Counted from the stretch's first letter, positions 1-8,773 are shown. The stretch is DNA of 64,000 nucleotides from Sporosarcina ureae (GCF_002082015.1 NZ_CP015109.1:2943001-3007000), one strand, 5' to 3'. A program made the numbers and translations. The notes: a model not told the origin generated them from the sequence alone.

Positions 1-58
1 TAATGCTATACAAGTGCATAATAGATAGGTGCAATTGAGTTGAGGGGGTACTGCCACA

Positions 59-1441
59 GTGTTGAAAACACTAAATATCAATCGTTATCTAGAAAGTTCA
101 CTTTTTAAAATCGTCTTAGATGAAGATGGCGATATTCTTGATATGACAGAAGCTGTTAAATTACTAATGCCTAAAAACTTTATACCGCATCATATATCTG
201 AATTATTTGATCAAAGCTTGTTGGAACAAATAGAGAAACGTTTACTTCTGTTAAAAGAAGAAACGATAGCTGATCAAAATGTATTGACTGGTCATCTAGA
301 TGTGCAGAATAAAAAACCTGAGCCTTGTTATATTATATACCAGCAATATAGCGGTAGGGCGATTTTAACAATAAAAATTGGTGAACAAAATGATAAACTG
401 AATCAACTTTATGAAAGTGCCTATGTAAAGGCGATTATGCCAATGGCATTAGTGAATGAATCGGGTTATATCATTTCGGCGAATGATTTATTCTCGGAGA
501 TATTTCCTTACCAACCTTCAAGTGAACTTTTACATCTACAAGATATTTTTAATTTAATGACGCCAATTTCTCCGTTTACTTTTGAAGAATATATCTTAAA
601 AGCACTAACACAGGAATCTTCGACAGTGAAGATGTCTTACACATCTAAAGGAATACAGCGCTACCAAGAGGTTATTTTGATGTTGGACTGTAAAACACAA
701 ATGTTTATCCTGCGGTTTGTAGACATTACTGAACAAGAACGCCTATTTGAGCAACTGGCGCACTCCGATCAATTATGCACGACTGGGGAAATTGCCGCAA
801 GTATTGCACATGAAGTACGTAATCCGATGACGACATTACAAGGGTTTCTCCAACTTCTGGAACACGAAGTAACGGGTAATGCAAAAATGTATGTCAGTGT
901 TATTCAAGACGAAGTCAAGCGCATGAACGAGATATTGAATGAAATGTTAGTCCTATCAAAACCAGCAGTTGACGAAATCACTATATTTTCGTTATCTGTT
1001 TTAGTAGAAGAAGTACTAATATTGCTCCGTCCTAAAGCGTTATTGGATCAAATTCATTTAGTGAATGAATTTAATGCCAAGGGATCTTTACTAATTCAAG
1101 CAAATCCCAGTCGTATTAAACAGGTATTTATAAATTTGATTAAGAATGCAATGGAAGCTATGGAGGCAAATGATACATTGTCTATCATAATAAGCGAAGG
1201 GGATCGGCAAAATGTGGATATCTTTATATCCGATACGGGGGCTGGAATAGGAGAAGAAATGCTTGAAACTATTTTCTTGCCATTTGTGACAGACAAACCA
1301 GACGGAACTGGTTTAGGACTTCCATTCGTTAAAAAAACCGTTCAAGAACATGGAGGAACTATATCCGTTACTAGTGAAATGGGGAAAGGAACGGTCTTCC
1401 ATTTATCATTTCCTCTAATTCCTGTAATATCATCGAAATGA
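59..1441 (+). CDS. PAS-domain sensor histidine kinase, sporulation-kinase type
   Basis: A 460-residue two-component kinase that should autophosphorylate on His and feed a response regulator, possibly the Spo0F/Spo0A phosphorelay. Seen: a PAS-like region at about residues 117-220, an H-box with SIAHEVRNP (phospho-acceptor His about residue 251), an N-box with NLIKNAMEAM, a G1 box DTGAGIG (about 392) and a G2 box GTGLGLPF. No membrane segment is visible, so it is probably cytoplasmic, as KinA and KinE are. The GTG start at 59 follows a GAGGGGG ribosome site. No receiver domain or partner regulator gene is adjacent; the Spo0E-like gene 1.2 kb downstream makes a sporulation role plausible, but this is inference. 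The 58 bases upstream show only the leader. Confidence 0.9.
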   Translation: MLKTLNINRYLESSLFKIVLDEDGDILDMTEAVKLLMPKNFIPHHISELFDQSLLEQIEKRLLLLKEETIADQNVLTGHLDVQNKKPEPCYIIYQQYSGRAILTIKIGEQNDKLNQLYESAYVKAIMPMALVNESGYIISANDLFSEIFPYQPSSELLHLQDIFNLMTPISPFTFEEYILKALTQESSTVKMSYTSKGIQRYQEVILMLDCKTQMFILRFVDITEQERLFEQLAHSDQLCTTGEIAASIAHEVRNPMTTLQGFLQLLEHEVTGNAKMYVSVIQDEVKRMNEILNEMLVLSKPAVDEITIFSLSVLVEEVLILLRPKALLDQIHLVNEFNAKGSLLIQANPSRIKQVFINLIKNAMEAMEANDTLSIIISEGDRQNVDIFISDTGAGIGEEMLETIFLPFVTDKPDGTGLGLPFVKKTVQEHGGTISVTSEMGKGTVFHLSFPLIPVISSK

Positions 1442-1458
1442 CGGAGAGTTCAACTAAT

Positions 1459-1489
1459 AAAAGGCCGATCCAAAGGGATCGGCCTTTTT
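1459..1489. terminator. Bidirectional terminator
   Basis: A GGCCGATCC / GGATCGGCC stem with a 4-base loop, flanked by A-rich and T-rich tracts on both sides. It sits between the rightward kinase gene and the leftward lipoprotein gene, so it can serve both. Confidence 0.85.
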
Positions 1490-1501
1490 GCATTGGCAAT
1501 A

Positions 1502-2149
1502 TTACTTGATGGTAGCTGCCATGTCTTTGAATTCTTCCACATGTTCGTTATCTTCTTTGGCATAAATGGTTGCACGAATTAACTTGTCTTCACGTTCAAT
1601 GACATAGCCTGTGAAATAACCTTCAGTAGAATCTACGACCGCACCTTTAACCGATTTAATATCATCAGCTTGTGGAAGATCTGTTTCATCTATAATCTCG
1701 ACTGGTGTTTCCCCGTCACTTGAAGCCGTCAATAACTCTTCCATATTTTCATAGAGTTCATCGAAAGAATACGATTCTTCATCAATAGCTATAGCTTCAA
1801 TTCGCATAAACATTTCACTGTCTTCGTCAAGATATAGACTGTCTCTGCCTGGTTCTTCACTTGTCAGTGTATATCCAGGGAGCACCATCATGGAGTATTC
1901 TTGTTCATCGCTTGTTGTTTCCACGGCATCTTTCATCGCCTCTTCGGTTGCTTCTCCTTCTGTGTCTGTTTCAATTTCTGCTTCATTTTCGGAAGAAGTA
2001 CTTTCTTCTACATCTGTTTCAGGAGCAGCAGGTTCTTCTATAGCATTACCTGTTGTATCTTTTTCTGGTTCTGCATCAGATGTTCCGCACGCTGCAAGCA
2101 TGATAGAGGCGGTTAGTGAAGTGAAAATAATACGCCATTTGTTGTTCAT
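1502..2149 (-). CDS. Putative lipoprotein with acidic linker
   Basis: A 215-residue exported protein of unknown function. The N-terminus is a lipoprotein signal peptide ending in lipobox LAAC. It is followed by a low-complexity Glu/Asp/Thr linker (about residues 27-80) and a compact C-terminal domain with alternating hydrophobic residues. The start chosen is the ATG at 2149, which has a GGAG ribosome site 8 bases upstream; an in-frame GTG nine bases earlier overlaps that site. No family is recognised. Acidic linkers like this usually space a domain from the membrane. Confidence 0.75.
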   Translation of the reverse strand: MNNKWRIIFTSLTASIMLAACGTSDAEPEKDTTGNAIEEPAAPETDVEESTSSENEAEIETDTEGEATEEAMKDAVETTSDEQEYSMMVLPGYTLTSEEPGRDSLYLDEDSEMFMRIEAIAIDEESYSFDELYENMEELLTASSDGETPVEIIDETDLPQADDIKSVKGAVVDSTEGYFTGYVIEREDKLIRATIYAKEDNEHVEEFKDMAATIK

Positions 2150-2208
2150 TTGTACCACTCCTTCATATACTATTCTATCTAATTGGACGGATCACAGCGA
2201 AGAAGGTT

Positions 2209-2400
2209 TCAATCTTGTGTGCTGTTGTGTAGGATGATGTAACGTTTATGGTTAATCACTGTTTTTTCATGCATTACCGATTCGTCGAAGTCTTCCATAT
2301 ACGTTAAGTCTACAATTACAGAGTTTTCGTTCACTTTCTCAACAATTCCTTGTAAGCCTTCTTTGAATTCGATGATATCACCAATTTCAGCAATCGTCAT
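2209..2400 (-). CDS. ykvS: YkvS-like DUF2187 protein
   Basis: A 63-residue protein beginning MTIAEIGDIIEFKEGLQG, the beta-strand pattern of the DUF2187/YkvS family, which resembles small SH3/KOW-like folds. Function is not established. The ATG at 2400 follows AAGGGTGG. It lies upstream of the lipoprotein gene in the same direction and may share its transcript, with a 59-base gap. The ykv location agrees with B. subtilis, where ykvS is also in the region of a sporulation kinase gene. Confidence 0.75.
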   Translation of the reverse strand: MTIAEIGDIIEFKEGLQGIVEKVNENSVIVDLTYMEDFDESVMHEKTVINHKRYIILHNSTQD

Positions 2401-2541
2401 TCTAACCACCCTTTCTTCAGTTATTATTCATGTTAAGCAAAAATACGAAACTGTATTATGGGAATTCCTTTATAGTTTGCCTTATAATCTGCAAAACGTA
2501 AAGTCTTATCTTCAGAAACTATAGAAAAATTGATCTATACA

Positions 2542-2555
2542 TTTTGTCGAAAAAT
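2542..2555 (+). promoter_or_regulatory. Spo0A box upstream of spo0E-like gene
   Basis: The sequence TTTTGTCGAAAAAT contains the full Spo0A core TGTCGAA with the usual flanking T and A tracts. It lies 96 bases before the start of the Spo0E-family gene. Regulation of a Spo0A phosphatase by Spo0A would make a feedback loop; binding itself is inferred from the motif. Confidence 0.6.
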
Positions 2556-2637
2556 ATCGATAGTATTTCGGTTTAATCATAGTATGTTGTTGGTATATTA
2601 AAGAGTAGAGTATTTACAGATGGAAGGTGTGCAAGTA

Positions 2638-2796
2638 GTGCGTAATTGCAAACTAGAAATAGAACGTGTTAGAGAGCAATTAATTCAGGCTGCGGAAAAG
2701 TATGGTATGAACGCCGAAGCTACCATTGAACTTAGTCATAAATTAGATGTATTAATTAATGAATTCAATGATAAAAAAGAAATACAATTGCCTTGA
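2638..2796 (+). CDS. Spo0E-family aspartyl-phosphate phosphatase
   Basis: A 52-residue protein. The hallmark of the family is seen near the C-terminus: a helical hairpin with SHKLDVLINEF, matching the S-x-x-L-D-x-L-I signature whose Ser and Asp act on Spo0A-P. Members of this family (Spo0E, YisI, YnzD) dephosphorylate Spo0A-P and delay sporulation. The GTG at 2638 has a GGAAGG ribosome site 10 bases upstream; an in-frame ATG at 2620 would add six residues but lacks a good site. A Spo0A box lies upstream and a terminator downstream, so the gene looks monocistronic. Confidence 0.8.
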   Translation: MRNCKLEIERVREQLIQAAEKYGMNAEATIELSHKLDVLINEFNDKKEIQLP

Positions 2797-2881
2797 ATTT
2801 ATGCGAAATGAATGTTTAACTCATAATAAAAGTGGGAACAATATAAAAGAACACAGCAACATTCTCATTTCCCCCTTTTGT

Positions 2882-2909
2882 GGACCAATCTTGTATTGGT
2901 CCTCTTTTT
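2882..2909 (+). terminator. Terminator after spo0E-like gene
   Basis: GGACCAAT-CTTGT-ATTGGTCC stem followed by a T-rich tract. It lies 85 bases after the Spo0E-family stop and before the dehydrogenase gene. Confidence 0.8.
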
Positions 2910-2978
2910 ATGTTTAATTGTAAAAATATTTGAACTTCTGTACGATAGAGATCAGCATACATAATGAGGAGTGAAAAT

Positions 2979-3848
2979 ATGCAAAAAGAAAAGATTGCAT
3001 TCATTGGAACGGGTGTCATGGGTTCGAGTATCGTCAAGCATTTGCTTACGGCATCTTATGAAGTAACCGTATTCACTAGAACGAAATCAAAAGCTGAACC
3101 GCTTGTAGCACTAGGGGCAAAATGGGCAAACAATGTAGCGGAAGCTATTGAACATGCGGATATTATTTTTACGATGATCGGTATGCCCGCTGATGTGGAA
3201 GAAGTGTATTTATCGGCTCAAGGTATATTGGCGAACGGTCATCCTTCTCAAATCGTAGTAGATATGACGACTTCGAGTCCGGAACTAGCTATTGCCATTG
3301 CAGAAAGGGCGGCATCGTTACAAATGGATTCACTGGATGCGCCTGTATCGGGTGGGGATACTGGAGCTCGAAATGGTACGCTATCTATTATGTGTGGAGG
3401 TCAAAAAGAAGTATTTGAAAAATTATTACCGATTTTATCTGTTTTCGGCAAACAAATTGTCTATCAAGGAGAAGCGGGAGCGGGACAACACGCTAAAATG
3501 TGCAATCAAATTACAGTCGCTGGAAATATGATAGGGGCATGCGAAGCGATTGCGTACGCTATGGAATCGGGTCTTGATCCGGATACGATGTTACAATCCG
3601 TCACGTCGGGTGCAGCGAATTCATTTAGTTTATCTGATCTTGGACCACGAATTATTAACGAAAATTATGAACCGGGGTTTTATGTAAAACATTTTGTGAA
3701 GGATTTACATATTGCATTACAGGAATCAGAAAGACTGAATCTTAAATTGCCAGGGTTACAGCTCGCTCATGATATGTATGCAGATTTACTTGCAAAAGGT
3801 TATGGGGAAAAAGGAACGCAAGTTCTGATTAAAAAATATATAAAGTAA
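2979..3848 (+). CDS. Beta-hydroxyacid dehydrogenase, 3-hydroxyisobutyrate type
   Basis: A 289-residue NAD(P)-dependent oxidoreductase of the 3-hydroxyisobutyrate/6-phosphogluconate dehydrogenase superfamily. Seen: the N-terminal Rossmann motif GTGVMGSSIV, the substrate loop DAPVSGGDTGARNGTLSIM, and the catalytic-Lys region GAGQHAKMCNQ. The C-terminal all-alpha dimerisation domain is complete. The substrate cannot be told from sequence; hydroxyisobutyrate, tartronate semialdehyde and succinic semialdehyde are all used by relatives. The ATG at 2979 has AGGAG 7 bases upstream; an ATG 15 bases earlier overlaps that site and is rejected. Confidence 0.88.
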   Translation: MQKEKIAFIGTGVMGSSIVKHLLTASYEVTVFTRTKSKAEPLVALGAKWANNVAEAIEHADIIFTMIGMPADVEEVYLSAQGILANGHPSQIVVDMTTSSPELAIAIAERAASLQMDSLDAPVSGGDTGARNGTLSIMCGGQKEVFEKLLPILSVFGKQIVYQGEAGAGQHAKMCNQITVAGNMIGACEAIAYAMESGLDPDTMLQSVTSGAANSFSLSDLGPRIINENYEPGFYVKHFVKDLHIALQESERLNLKLPGLQLAHDMYADLLAKGYGEKGTQVLIKKYIK

Positions 3849-4028
3849 GATGTAAACAAGTATGATATCTGCTTTATGTTTAGTGTGTAAAAAATACACA
3901 AGGGCAAATCTGTTGTACAGTAAATGGAGAGCGTCTACTTGCGAATAATCCACTGAGCGTAAAATCCGCATACTTACTCACTAATTGCACATGCTCTTTA
4001 CTATAGTATGAGCGAAAAGGAGGGAGTT

Positions 4029-4265
4029 ATGATGTGGGATTTTTGGTTATGGCCCATGGTGTTTGTAGCAGCCATTATGCTGGGGATCGGACTAGCTGGA
4101 GTTAGGAAAACAAGTCGTTCTTTTCAGTTGAACGAAAAGAACAAAATACCTGATATTGCAGCGGAGCATCCATATGCAATGAACCCGTTACTGTGGATCA
4201 TCATGGTTGCTTCAGCTTTTATCTTTGTCGTCATTTTTTATTACTGGGCCTCTTTCTATTCATGA
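4029..4265 (+). CDS. Small two-helix membrane protein
   Basis: About 78 residues with two hydrophobic helices (roughly residues 2-24 and 54-75) joined by a polar segment. No family recognised. The start is the ATG at 4029 or the adjacent one at 4032, both behind AAGGAGGGA; an ATG at 4008 lies upstream of this site. The stop overlaps the stem of a terminator, so the gene ends its own transcript. Confidence 0.65.
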   Translation: MMWDFWLWPMVFVAAIMLGIGLAGVRKTSRSFQLNEKNKIPDIAAEHPYAMNPLLWIIMVASAFIFVVIFYYWASFYS

Positions 4266-4280
4266 AAGAGGTTTTTTTGT
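4249..4280 (+). terminator. Terminator overlapping stop of small membrane protein gene
   Basis: CCTCTTTC / GAAAGAGG stem followed by TTTTTTTG. The left arm is inside the last codons of the small membrane protein gene. Confidence 0.85.
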
Positions 4281-4322
4281 TTTGTGAATCCGCTTTCTTT
4301 TGAGGTGGGAATTGGCTTTTTG

Positions 4323-4331
4323 TGGTATGAT
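4323..4331 (+). promoter_or_regulatory. Extended -10 promoter element of cbpB
   Basis: TGGTATGAT is an extended -10 (TGn plus TATGAT). No good -35 stands at 17 bases. It lies 69 bases before the chosen cbpB start and directly after the previous terminator. Confidence 0.45.
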
Positions 4332-4399
4332 AGATATGAAGCTGTAAACGGACTTTTAGGTACATGTATGTAGATGAAGAACAGAAGGAGCGATCACCA

Positions 4400-4837
4400 A
4401 TGGTTTCTATAAACAATAAAGATTTTCTTACCGCGCCCATCGTAGATCAAATTATTTCTTCGGAAAAAGTTGCTCACGTGCAAATTGGCAATAATGCAGA
4501 GCATGCATTACTAGTTTTGACCAAGACAGGCTATTCTGCCATCCCTGTACTGGATAATCAGTATCATTTGAAAGGGCTCCTCGGGATCGGAATGATTACA
4601 GATTCTATTTTAGGTATGGAACGCATTGAATATGAAAGATTAGAAGATATAAAAGTAGATGAAATTATGGATACGAATCTACCAACGATTCGTGTGAATG
4701 ACCGTTTTCAACGTGCAGTAGATTTATTGATTAATCATCCGTTTTTATGCGTCACTGAAGAAGATGGAACATTTGCCGGCATTATTACGAGACGTGTGGT
4801 TATGAAAGAATTTAAAAAGTACATTTACAACGTGTAA
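4400..4837 (+). CDS. cbpB: CBS-pair c-di-AMP-binding protein CbpB/DarB
   Basis: A 145-residue protein made of two CBS motifs (about residues 15-70 and 85-140), matching B. subtilis YkuL/DarB. DarB binds cyclic di-AMP and, when free of it, contacts the (p)ppGpp synthetase Rel and pyruvate carboxylase. Both ligands of that circuit have genes in this window: PycA and the K+ transport subunit KtrC. The ATG at 4400 follows AGAAGGAG; the reading frame stays open back to 4364 but has no ribosome site there. As in B. subtilis, a ccpC-like gene lies downstream, here separated by an exporter gene. Confidence 0.88.
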   Translation: MVSINNKDFLTAPIVDQIISSEKVAHVQIGNNAEHALLVLTKTGYSAIPVLDNQYHLKGLLGIGMITDSILGMERIEYERLEDIKVDEIMDTNLPTIRVNDRFQRAVDLLINHPFLCVTEEDGTFAGIITRRVVMKEFKKYIYNV

Positions 4838-4889
4838 TACATCTACTGGAATAGAGCAGTAAAGCAAGTACTATAGTAAAATGGTAAAG

Positions 4890-4912
4890 GGCTCCGATAG
4901 AGGAGTCTTTTT
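4890..4912 (+). terminator. Weak terminator between cbpB and MFS gene
   Basis: GGCTCC-GATAGA-GGAGTC hairpin (with one G-U pair) followed by TTTTT. It would partly separate cbpB from the exporter-regulator pair. Confidence 0.6.
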
Positions 4913-4936
4913 CTAATAGAAGGAGTTGAAATAGCT

Positions 4937-6418
4937 GTGCGCAAGGAAACGAATCGGCCCTTTGTTCTTGCTGCCGTGATGCTTGCTATGTTTGTAGGGG
5001 CAGTGGAGGCGACAATTGTTACTACTGCGATGCCGACGATTGCTTCTGAATTAGGTGGGTTTTCACGATATAGTTGGATATTCTCATCTTATTTATTAAT
5101 GAGTACTGTGACGGTGTTAATTTATGGAAAGTTAGCGGATTTATTTGGGCGAAAGCCAATTTTTTTTATGGGCTTGACGATTTTTTTGATCGGTTCCATA
5201 CTTTGTGGCTTTGCCGTCTCGATGGAGCAGTTGATCGTCTACCGCCTTATACAAGGTCTAGGAGCAGGGGCTGTTATGCCGATTGCGACTACGATTATCG
5301 GTGATATTTATTCAACGGAAGAGCGTGCGAAGATACAAGGATACTTGTCGAGTGTGTGGGGCGTATCGGCAGTTTCAGGTCCTGTAATTGGTGGGTTGAT
5401 TGTACAGTACGTTAGCTGGCAATACATATTTTGGGTGAACGTCCCGCTCGGACTACTATCAATGGGCGTCATTTATTTCTTTTTCCATGAACCAAAAGAA
5501 ACTAAAAAGGCTTCTATCGATTACAAAGGTGCTTTTCTACTGACGGCTGCATTGTCTACGATCTTAATTTGGCTTGTAGAGGGAGGTCAAGGATTCGGGC
5601 GTTTTTCAGCATTCGGCATAGCATTAATTGTACTGTCTGGCATATCATTTTGGTTGTTTTTCAGACAAGAGAAGCTGGCAAAGGATCCACTGATCTCGTT
5701 TAGTATTTGGAAAAACCCTGTTATTTTATATGCGAATCTCGTCTCGTTGACTACTGGCGTTATTTTAATAGGGGTTTCCTCATATTTACCTACTTACGTA
5801 TCCGGAGTTATGGAACAACCAGCAATCATAGCAGGTTTCACATTAACTGCCATGTCGATTGGCTGGCCTTTAGCATCCTCATTGGCGGGGCATTTACTCA
5901 TACGTTTCGGCCCGTTTATCGTCTCGTTTGCTGGCGGTGTGTCTCTGGTAATCGGCACGATGATGTTTGTCTTCATGAACATCACACTGGGACCGGTATG
6001 GGCGGGATGTTCAAGCTTCTTCATAGGTGTTGGAATGGGGCTGACCAATACATCTTTCATCGTTACGATTCAAGGGGCCGTACCACGTGTACAAAGAGGT
6101 TCAGCTACTGCGGCGAATATGTTTATGAAGAACTTTGGCAATACAGTTGGTGCTTCTATGTTTGGAGCAATTTTAAATGGTGCACTCATTACCTATTTTA
6201 CGAAAGAGAAATTGCCTTACACGATTGATGACGTGAATACATTGCTAACCCATGACGGTCGCTCGATGATTACAACACAAGAGTTAGTCAGTTTACAACA
6301 TGGTTTAGAAAGCTCATTGCATTGGGTGTACATAGCGATTGCATTATTTGCAGTTCTTAGCTTATTATTGATTTTACGAATTCCACGAGGGAAGGTGCAA
6401 GATCATGTCAACCATTGA
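4937..6418 (+). CDS. MFS drug exporter, DHA2 (EmrB/QacA) type
   Basis: A 493-residue proton-driven exporter with about 14 membrane helices, the DHA2 layout. Seen: helix 1 motif with EATIVTTAMPTIASEL, motif A GKLADLFGRKP after helix 2, and antiporter motif C (SGPVIGG) in helix 5. The GTG start at 4937 is preceded by AGAAGGAG. The 3' end overlaps the start of the ccpC-like gene by 14 bases, so the two are translationally coupled. Substrate unknown. It interrupts the cbpB-ccpC order known from B. subtilis. Confidence 0.88.
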   Translation: MRKETNRPFVLAAVMLAMFVGAVEATIVTTAMPTIASELGGFSRYSWIFSSYLLMSTVTVLIYGKLADLFGRKPIFFMGLTIFLIGSILCGFAVSMEQLIVYRLIQGLGAGAVMPIATTIIGDIYSTEERAKIQGYLSSVWGVSAVSGPVIGGLIVQYVSWQYIFWVNVPLGLLSMGVIYFFFHEPKETKKASIDYKGAFLLTAALSTILIWLVEGGQGFGRFSAFGIALIVLSGISFWLFFRQEKLAKDPLISFSIWKNPVILYANLVSLTTGVILIGVSSYLPTYVSGVMEQPAIIAGFTLTAMSIGWPLASSLAGHLLIRFGPFIVSFAGGVSLVIGTMMFVFMNITLGPVWAGCSSFFIGVGMGLTNTSFIVTIQGAVPRVQRGSATAANMFMKNFGNTVGASMFGAILNGALITYFTKEKLPYTIDDVNTLLTHDGRSMITTQELVSLQHGLESSLHWVYIAIALFAVLSLLLILRIPRGKVQDHVNH

Positions 6419-7292
6419 ACTGGATATTATTAAAGCGTTGGCTGAAGAAGGTAATATGCGTAAAGCATCAGAGCGTCTTCACTTGTCACAGCCTGCTTTG
6501 TCACAGCGCCTTCAGACGATTGAAAAAGAGTGGGGGATGCAGTTGTTCATCCGTTCACAAAAAGGCCTAGAACCGACGCCAGCGGGTGAACACGTCATCA
6601 GCTACGCACAGGAATCATTGGCAAAGAAAGACGAGACGATGGAATTGATCGCCTCACTTGAAGATAAAGTACATGGGACATTGAAGATTGCTTGCGCCTC
6701 TATAATTGGTCAGACTTGGCTGCCTCAAGTATTGAAAGACTATGTAGCGCTATATCCAGATGCCAAAATTTCTTTGATGACGGGATGGAGTTCAGAAATC
6801 TCCAAAGCTTTGTACGAAGGGGAAGCACATATCGGTATTGTTAGAGGGCAAACAGATTGGAAAAGTAATCGTGTCTACTTATTTCGTGATCAGTTATATT
6901 TAGTGGATTCTGAAATCTCAACCATTGATGAATTAAAAGACACCAACCGACACTTCATTCAATATAAAAGTGATTCGAACTACTACATGGAAATACAACG
7001 CTGGTGGAATAAGCATTTCAATCAAAATCCAAGTCGCCAGATCATAGTAGATCAGATTGAAATGTGCAAGCAGCTCGCGTTAAAAGGGATCGGCTATGCC
7101 ATACTGCCTTCCATCACATTGTCAGGGGATGAGAAAGTCAATCTGATTCCGCTGCTAAATAGTGAAGAAGAGTTTGAGCTGACACGTGATACATGGTTGA
7201 TTGGATATGGTTCCACATTTGAATTGAAGCAAGTGAAAGCATTTGTAGAGATTGTGCAGGATTACGCAGAGTTATTAAGGAAAGATCAATAA
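6405..7292 (+). CDS. ccpC: LysR-family regulator, CcpC-like
   Basis: A 295-residue LysR regulator. The N-terminal winged helix-turn-helix contains NMRKASERLHLSQPALSQRL, very like CcpC, the citrate-responsive repressor of citB and citZ in B. subtilis. The remainder is the two-lobed periplasmic-binding-protein-like effector domain. Its position downstream of cbpB is the same as in B. subtilis. Here it overlaps an exporter gene by 14 bases, which B. subtilis lacks. It could be a true CcpC or a paralogue controlling that exporter; the sequence of the DNA-reading helix favours CcpC. Confidence 0.78.
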   Translation: MSTIELDIIKALAEEGNMRKASERLHLSQPALSQRLQTIEKEWGMQLFIRSQKGLEPTPAGEHVISYAQESLAKKDETMELIASLEDKVHGTLKIACASIIGQTWLPQVLKDYVALYPDAKISLMTGWSSEISKALYEGEAHIGIVRGQTDWKSNRVYLFRDQLYLVDSEISTIDELKDTNRHFIQYKSDSNYYMEIQRWWNKHFNQNPSRQIIVDQIEMCKQLALKGIGYAILPSITLSGDEKVNLIPLLNSEEEFELTRDTWLIGYGSTFELKQVKAFVEIVQDYAELLRKDQ

Positions 7293-7324
7293 AAAAACTT
7301 CCACTAATCGTGAAAGTTCATCAT

Positions 7325-7371
7325 AATGAAGGCAAACTACTGTAGTAAAAGAGTTTGTCTTCATTTTTTTG
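7325..7371 (+). terminator. Terminator after ccpC-like gene
   Basis: AATGAAGGCAAAC / GTTTGTCTTCATT stem with a loop of about 15 bases, followed by TTTTTTTG. Confidence 0.8.
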
Positions 7372-7442
7372 TATTAAGAATCGTGTATAACTAGTGGCAA
7401 ACCTCTGTCAGAAATGTCCTTCGACTACTATCACGATACTGT

Positions 7443-8633
7443 TTATGATGTTCTCGCGGACTCTATAAGTGACTTATTGTTCCTAGCCCAGTACAACGCA
7501 AGAATAAAGCAGAGTAATAGGATGATCGTGCCAACTATATAGGGTGATTCCCTATTGATGTCGAATATGTATCCCGCTGTAGCTGGACCAATCATGTTTC
7601 CTAGACTCATATAGGCATTCATCATACCGGCTGCGTAGCCTTGTTCTTGCCCGGCAAGTTTCGACACTAACGTGTTGACTGCAGGCCGTAATAACGCAGT
7701 GGTAGTAGAGAAAATCGTTGCAACCAAAAGAATAGTGGAAAATGTATTGACGAATAAAATTCCTAACATAGCAAAAGCCGCTATGACTAAGTTGATTAGA
7801 ATGATACGCATTTCTCCAAAACGTTTGAACAAACGATCGATGACAAATGTCTGGATAATGACGCCGACAAATCCGCCAACCGTAATGATGACTGCGATTT
7901 GAGAAGGAGTGTAATTGTATTTTTGATCTACGTATAACGAGATGGTGGATTGAAAGTTAGCTAATCCGAATGAAAATACAAACATGACAATCAACATGAC
8001 GAAATACGAAGTTTGTGTAGATCTACGCATTTGCTGAAAGATGTTTTCGTTCAGTGTGATTCCTTGTACTACTGGCTTAGGATTTGGTAGAAGCAGTAAA
8101 GACACGACTGCTGCTAAAACAGAAGCCGATGCAGCAAAATAAAATGGGAAGTATAAGCTGATTTTAGATAAAAATCCACCGATTCCAGGACCTATCATAA
8201 AACCTAAAGACATGGAAGCGCCAAGTAATCCCATTCCACGACCACGGTTTTTAATTGATGTGATATCTGCTACAAATGCCATGGTAGGTGGAACAATAAA
8301 GGCGGCACCGAAGCCTGAAAAGAATCGTGCAACGTAGAGCATCCATAGTTCAGTTGATAAACTGAATGCTAGTTGAGAAAGACCGTAAATAATCAATCCA
8401 AAAATAATAATATTTTTTCTGCCGTATTTATCTGAAAGATTTCCTGAAATGGGAGAGAAAATAAATTGTGCGAAAGAGAACATGGCAATTAATAGCCCGA
8501 GTGCGCGTCCTGCCACCCCGAAAGTTGCTAAAAATTCAGGCATAATAGGGATGATCAAGCCGACACCAGCCATGGCGATGAACATATTGAACATGAGGAT
8601 AATAAGTGCAATATTTGTAGGGATTTTATTCAT
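7443..8633 (-). CDS. MFS multidrug efflux pump, Bmr/NorA-like
   Basis: A 396-residue, 12-helix MFS transporter. Seen: helix 1 with AMAGVGLIIPIMP, the DHA1 signature of Bmr, NorA and TetA; motif A region GNLSDKYGRKN; and motif C region GASMSLGFMIGPGIGG. Likely a drug:H+ antiporter with unknown substrate. The frame is open to 8714, but homologues begin at the MNKIP position, so the ATG at 8633 is chosen; the ribosome site there is weak (GAGC) and the start is not certain. It converges on the ccpC-like gene. Confidence 0.85.
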   Translation of the reverse strand: MNKIPTNIALIILMFNMFIAMAGVGLIIPIMPEFLATFGVAGRALGLLIAMFSFAQFIFSPISGNLSDKYGRKNIIIFGLIIYGLSQLAFSLSTELWMLYVARFFSGFGAAFIVPPTMAFVADITSIKNRGRGMGLLGASMSLGFMIGPGIGGFLSKISLYFPFYFAASASVLAAVVSLLLLPNPKPVVQGITLNENIFQQMRRSTQTSYFVMLIVMFVFSFGLANFQSTISLYVDQKYNYTPSQIAVIITVGGFVGVIIQTFVIDRLFKRFGEMRIILINLVIAAFAMLGILFVNTFSTILLVATIFSTTTALLRPAVNTLVSKLAGQEQGYAAGMMNAYMSLGNMIGPATAGYIFDINRESPYIVGTIILLLCFILALYWARNNKSLIESARTS

Positions 8634-8739
8634 TCGGTAGCTCGCTTTCCAAAAACTTTTCATTAATCGTATCATAAAATATTGGCAATGTCTGTATTGT
8701 GCTTGGTAGGGCATACTGTGAGGACAGTAGACATGAAAA

Positions 8740-8766
8740 AACGACTCCTTTAGCCAAGGAGTCGTT
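8740..8766 (-). terminator. Terminator of the tlpA-like gene
   Basis: Read leftward: ACGACTCCTT-GGCTA-AAGGAGTCGT followed by TTTTTTC. It lies directly after the thioredoxin-like gene. Confidence 0.88.
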
Positions 8767-8773
8767 GGTGAGA

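Noticed and set aside
1890..2237. Long open frames on the + strand across the lipoprotein gene
   Set aside because: They are antisense to the Glu/Asp/Thr-rich linker, whose low-complexity codons give open Ser-rich frames. No ribosome site.
5707..6228. A 173-codon frame inside the DHA2 exporter gene
   Set aside because: It is a shifted frame of a clear membrane protein, with odd Cys/His/Trp-rich composition and no ribosome site.
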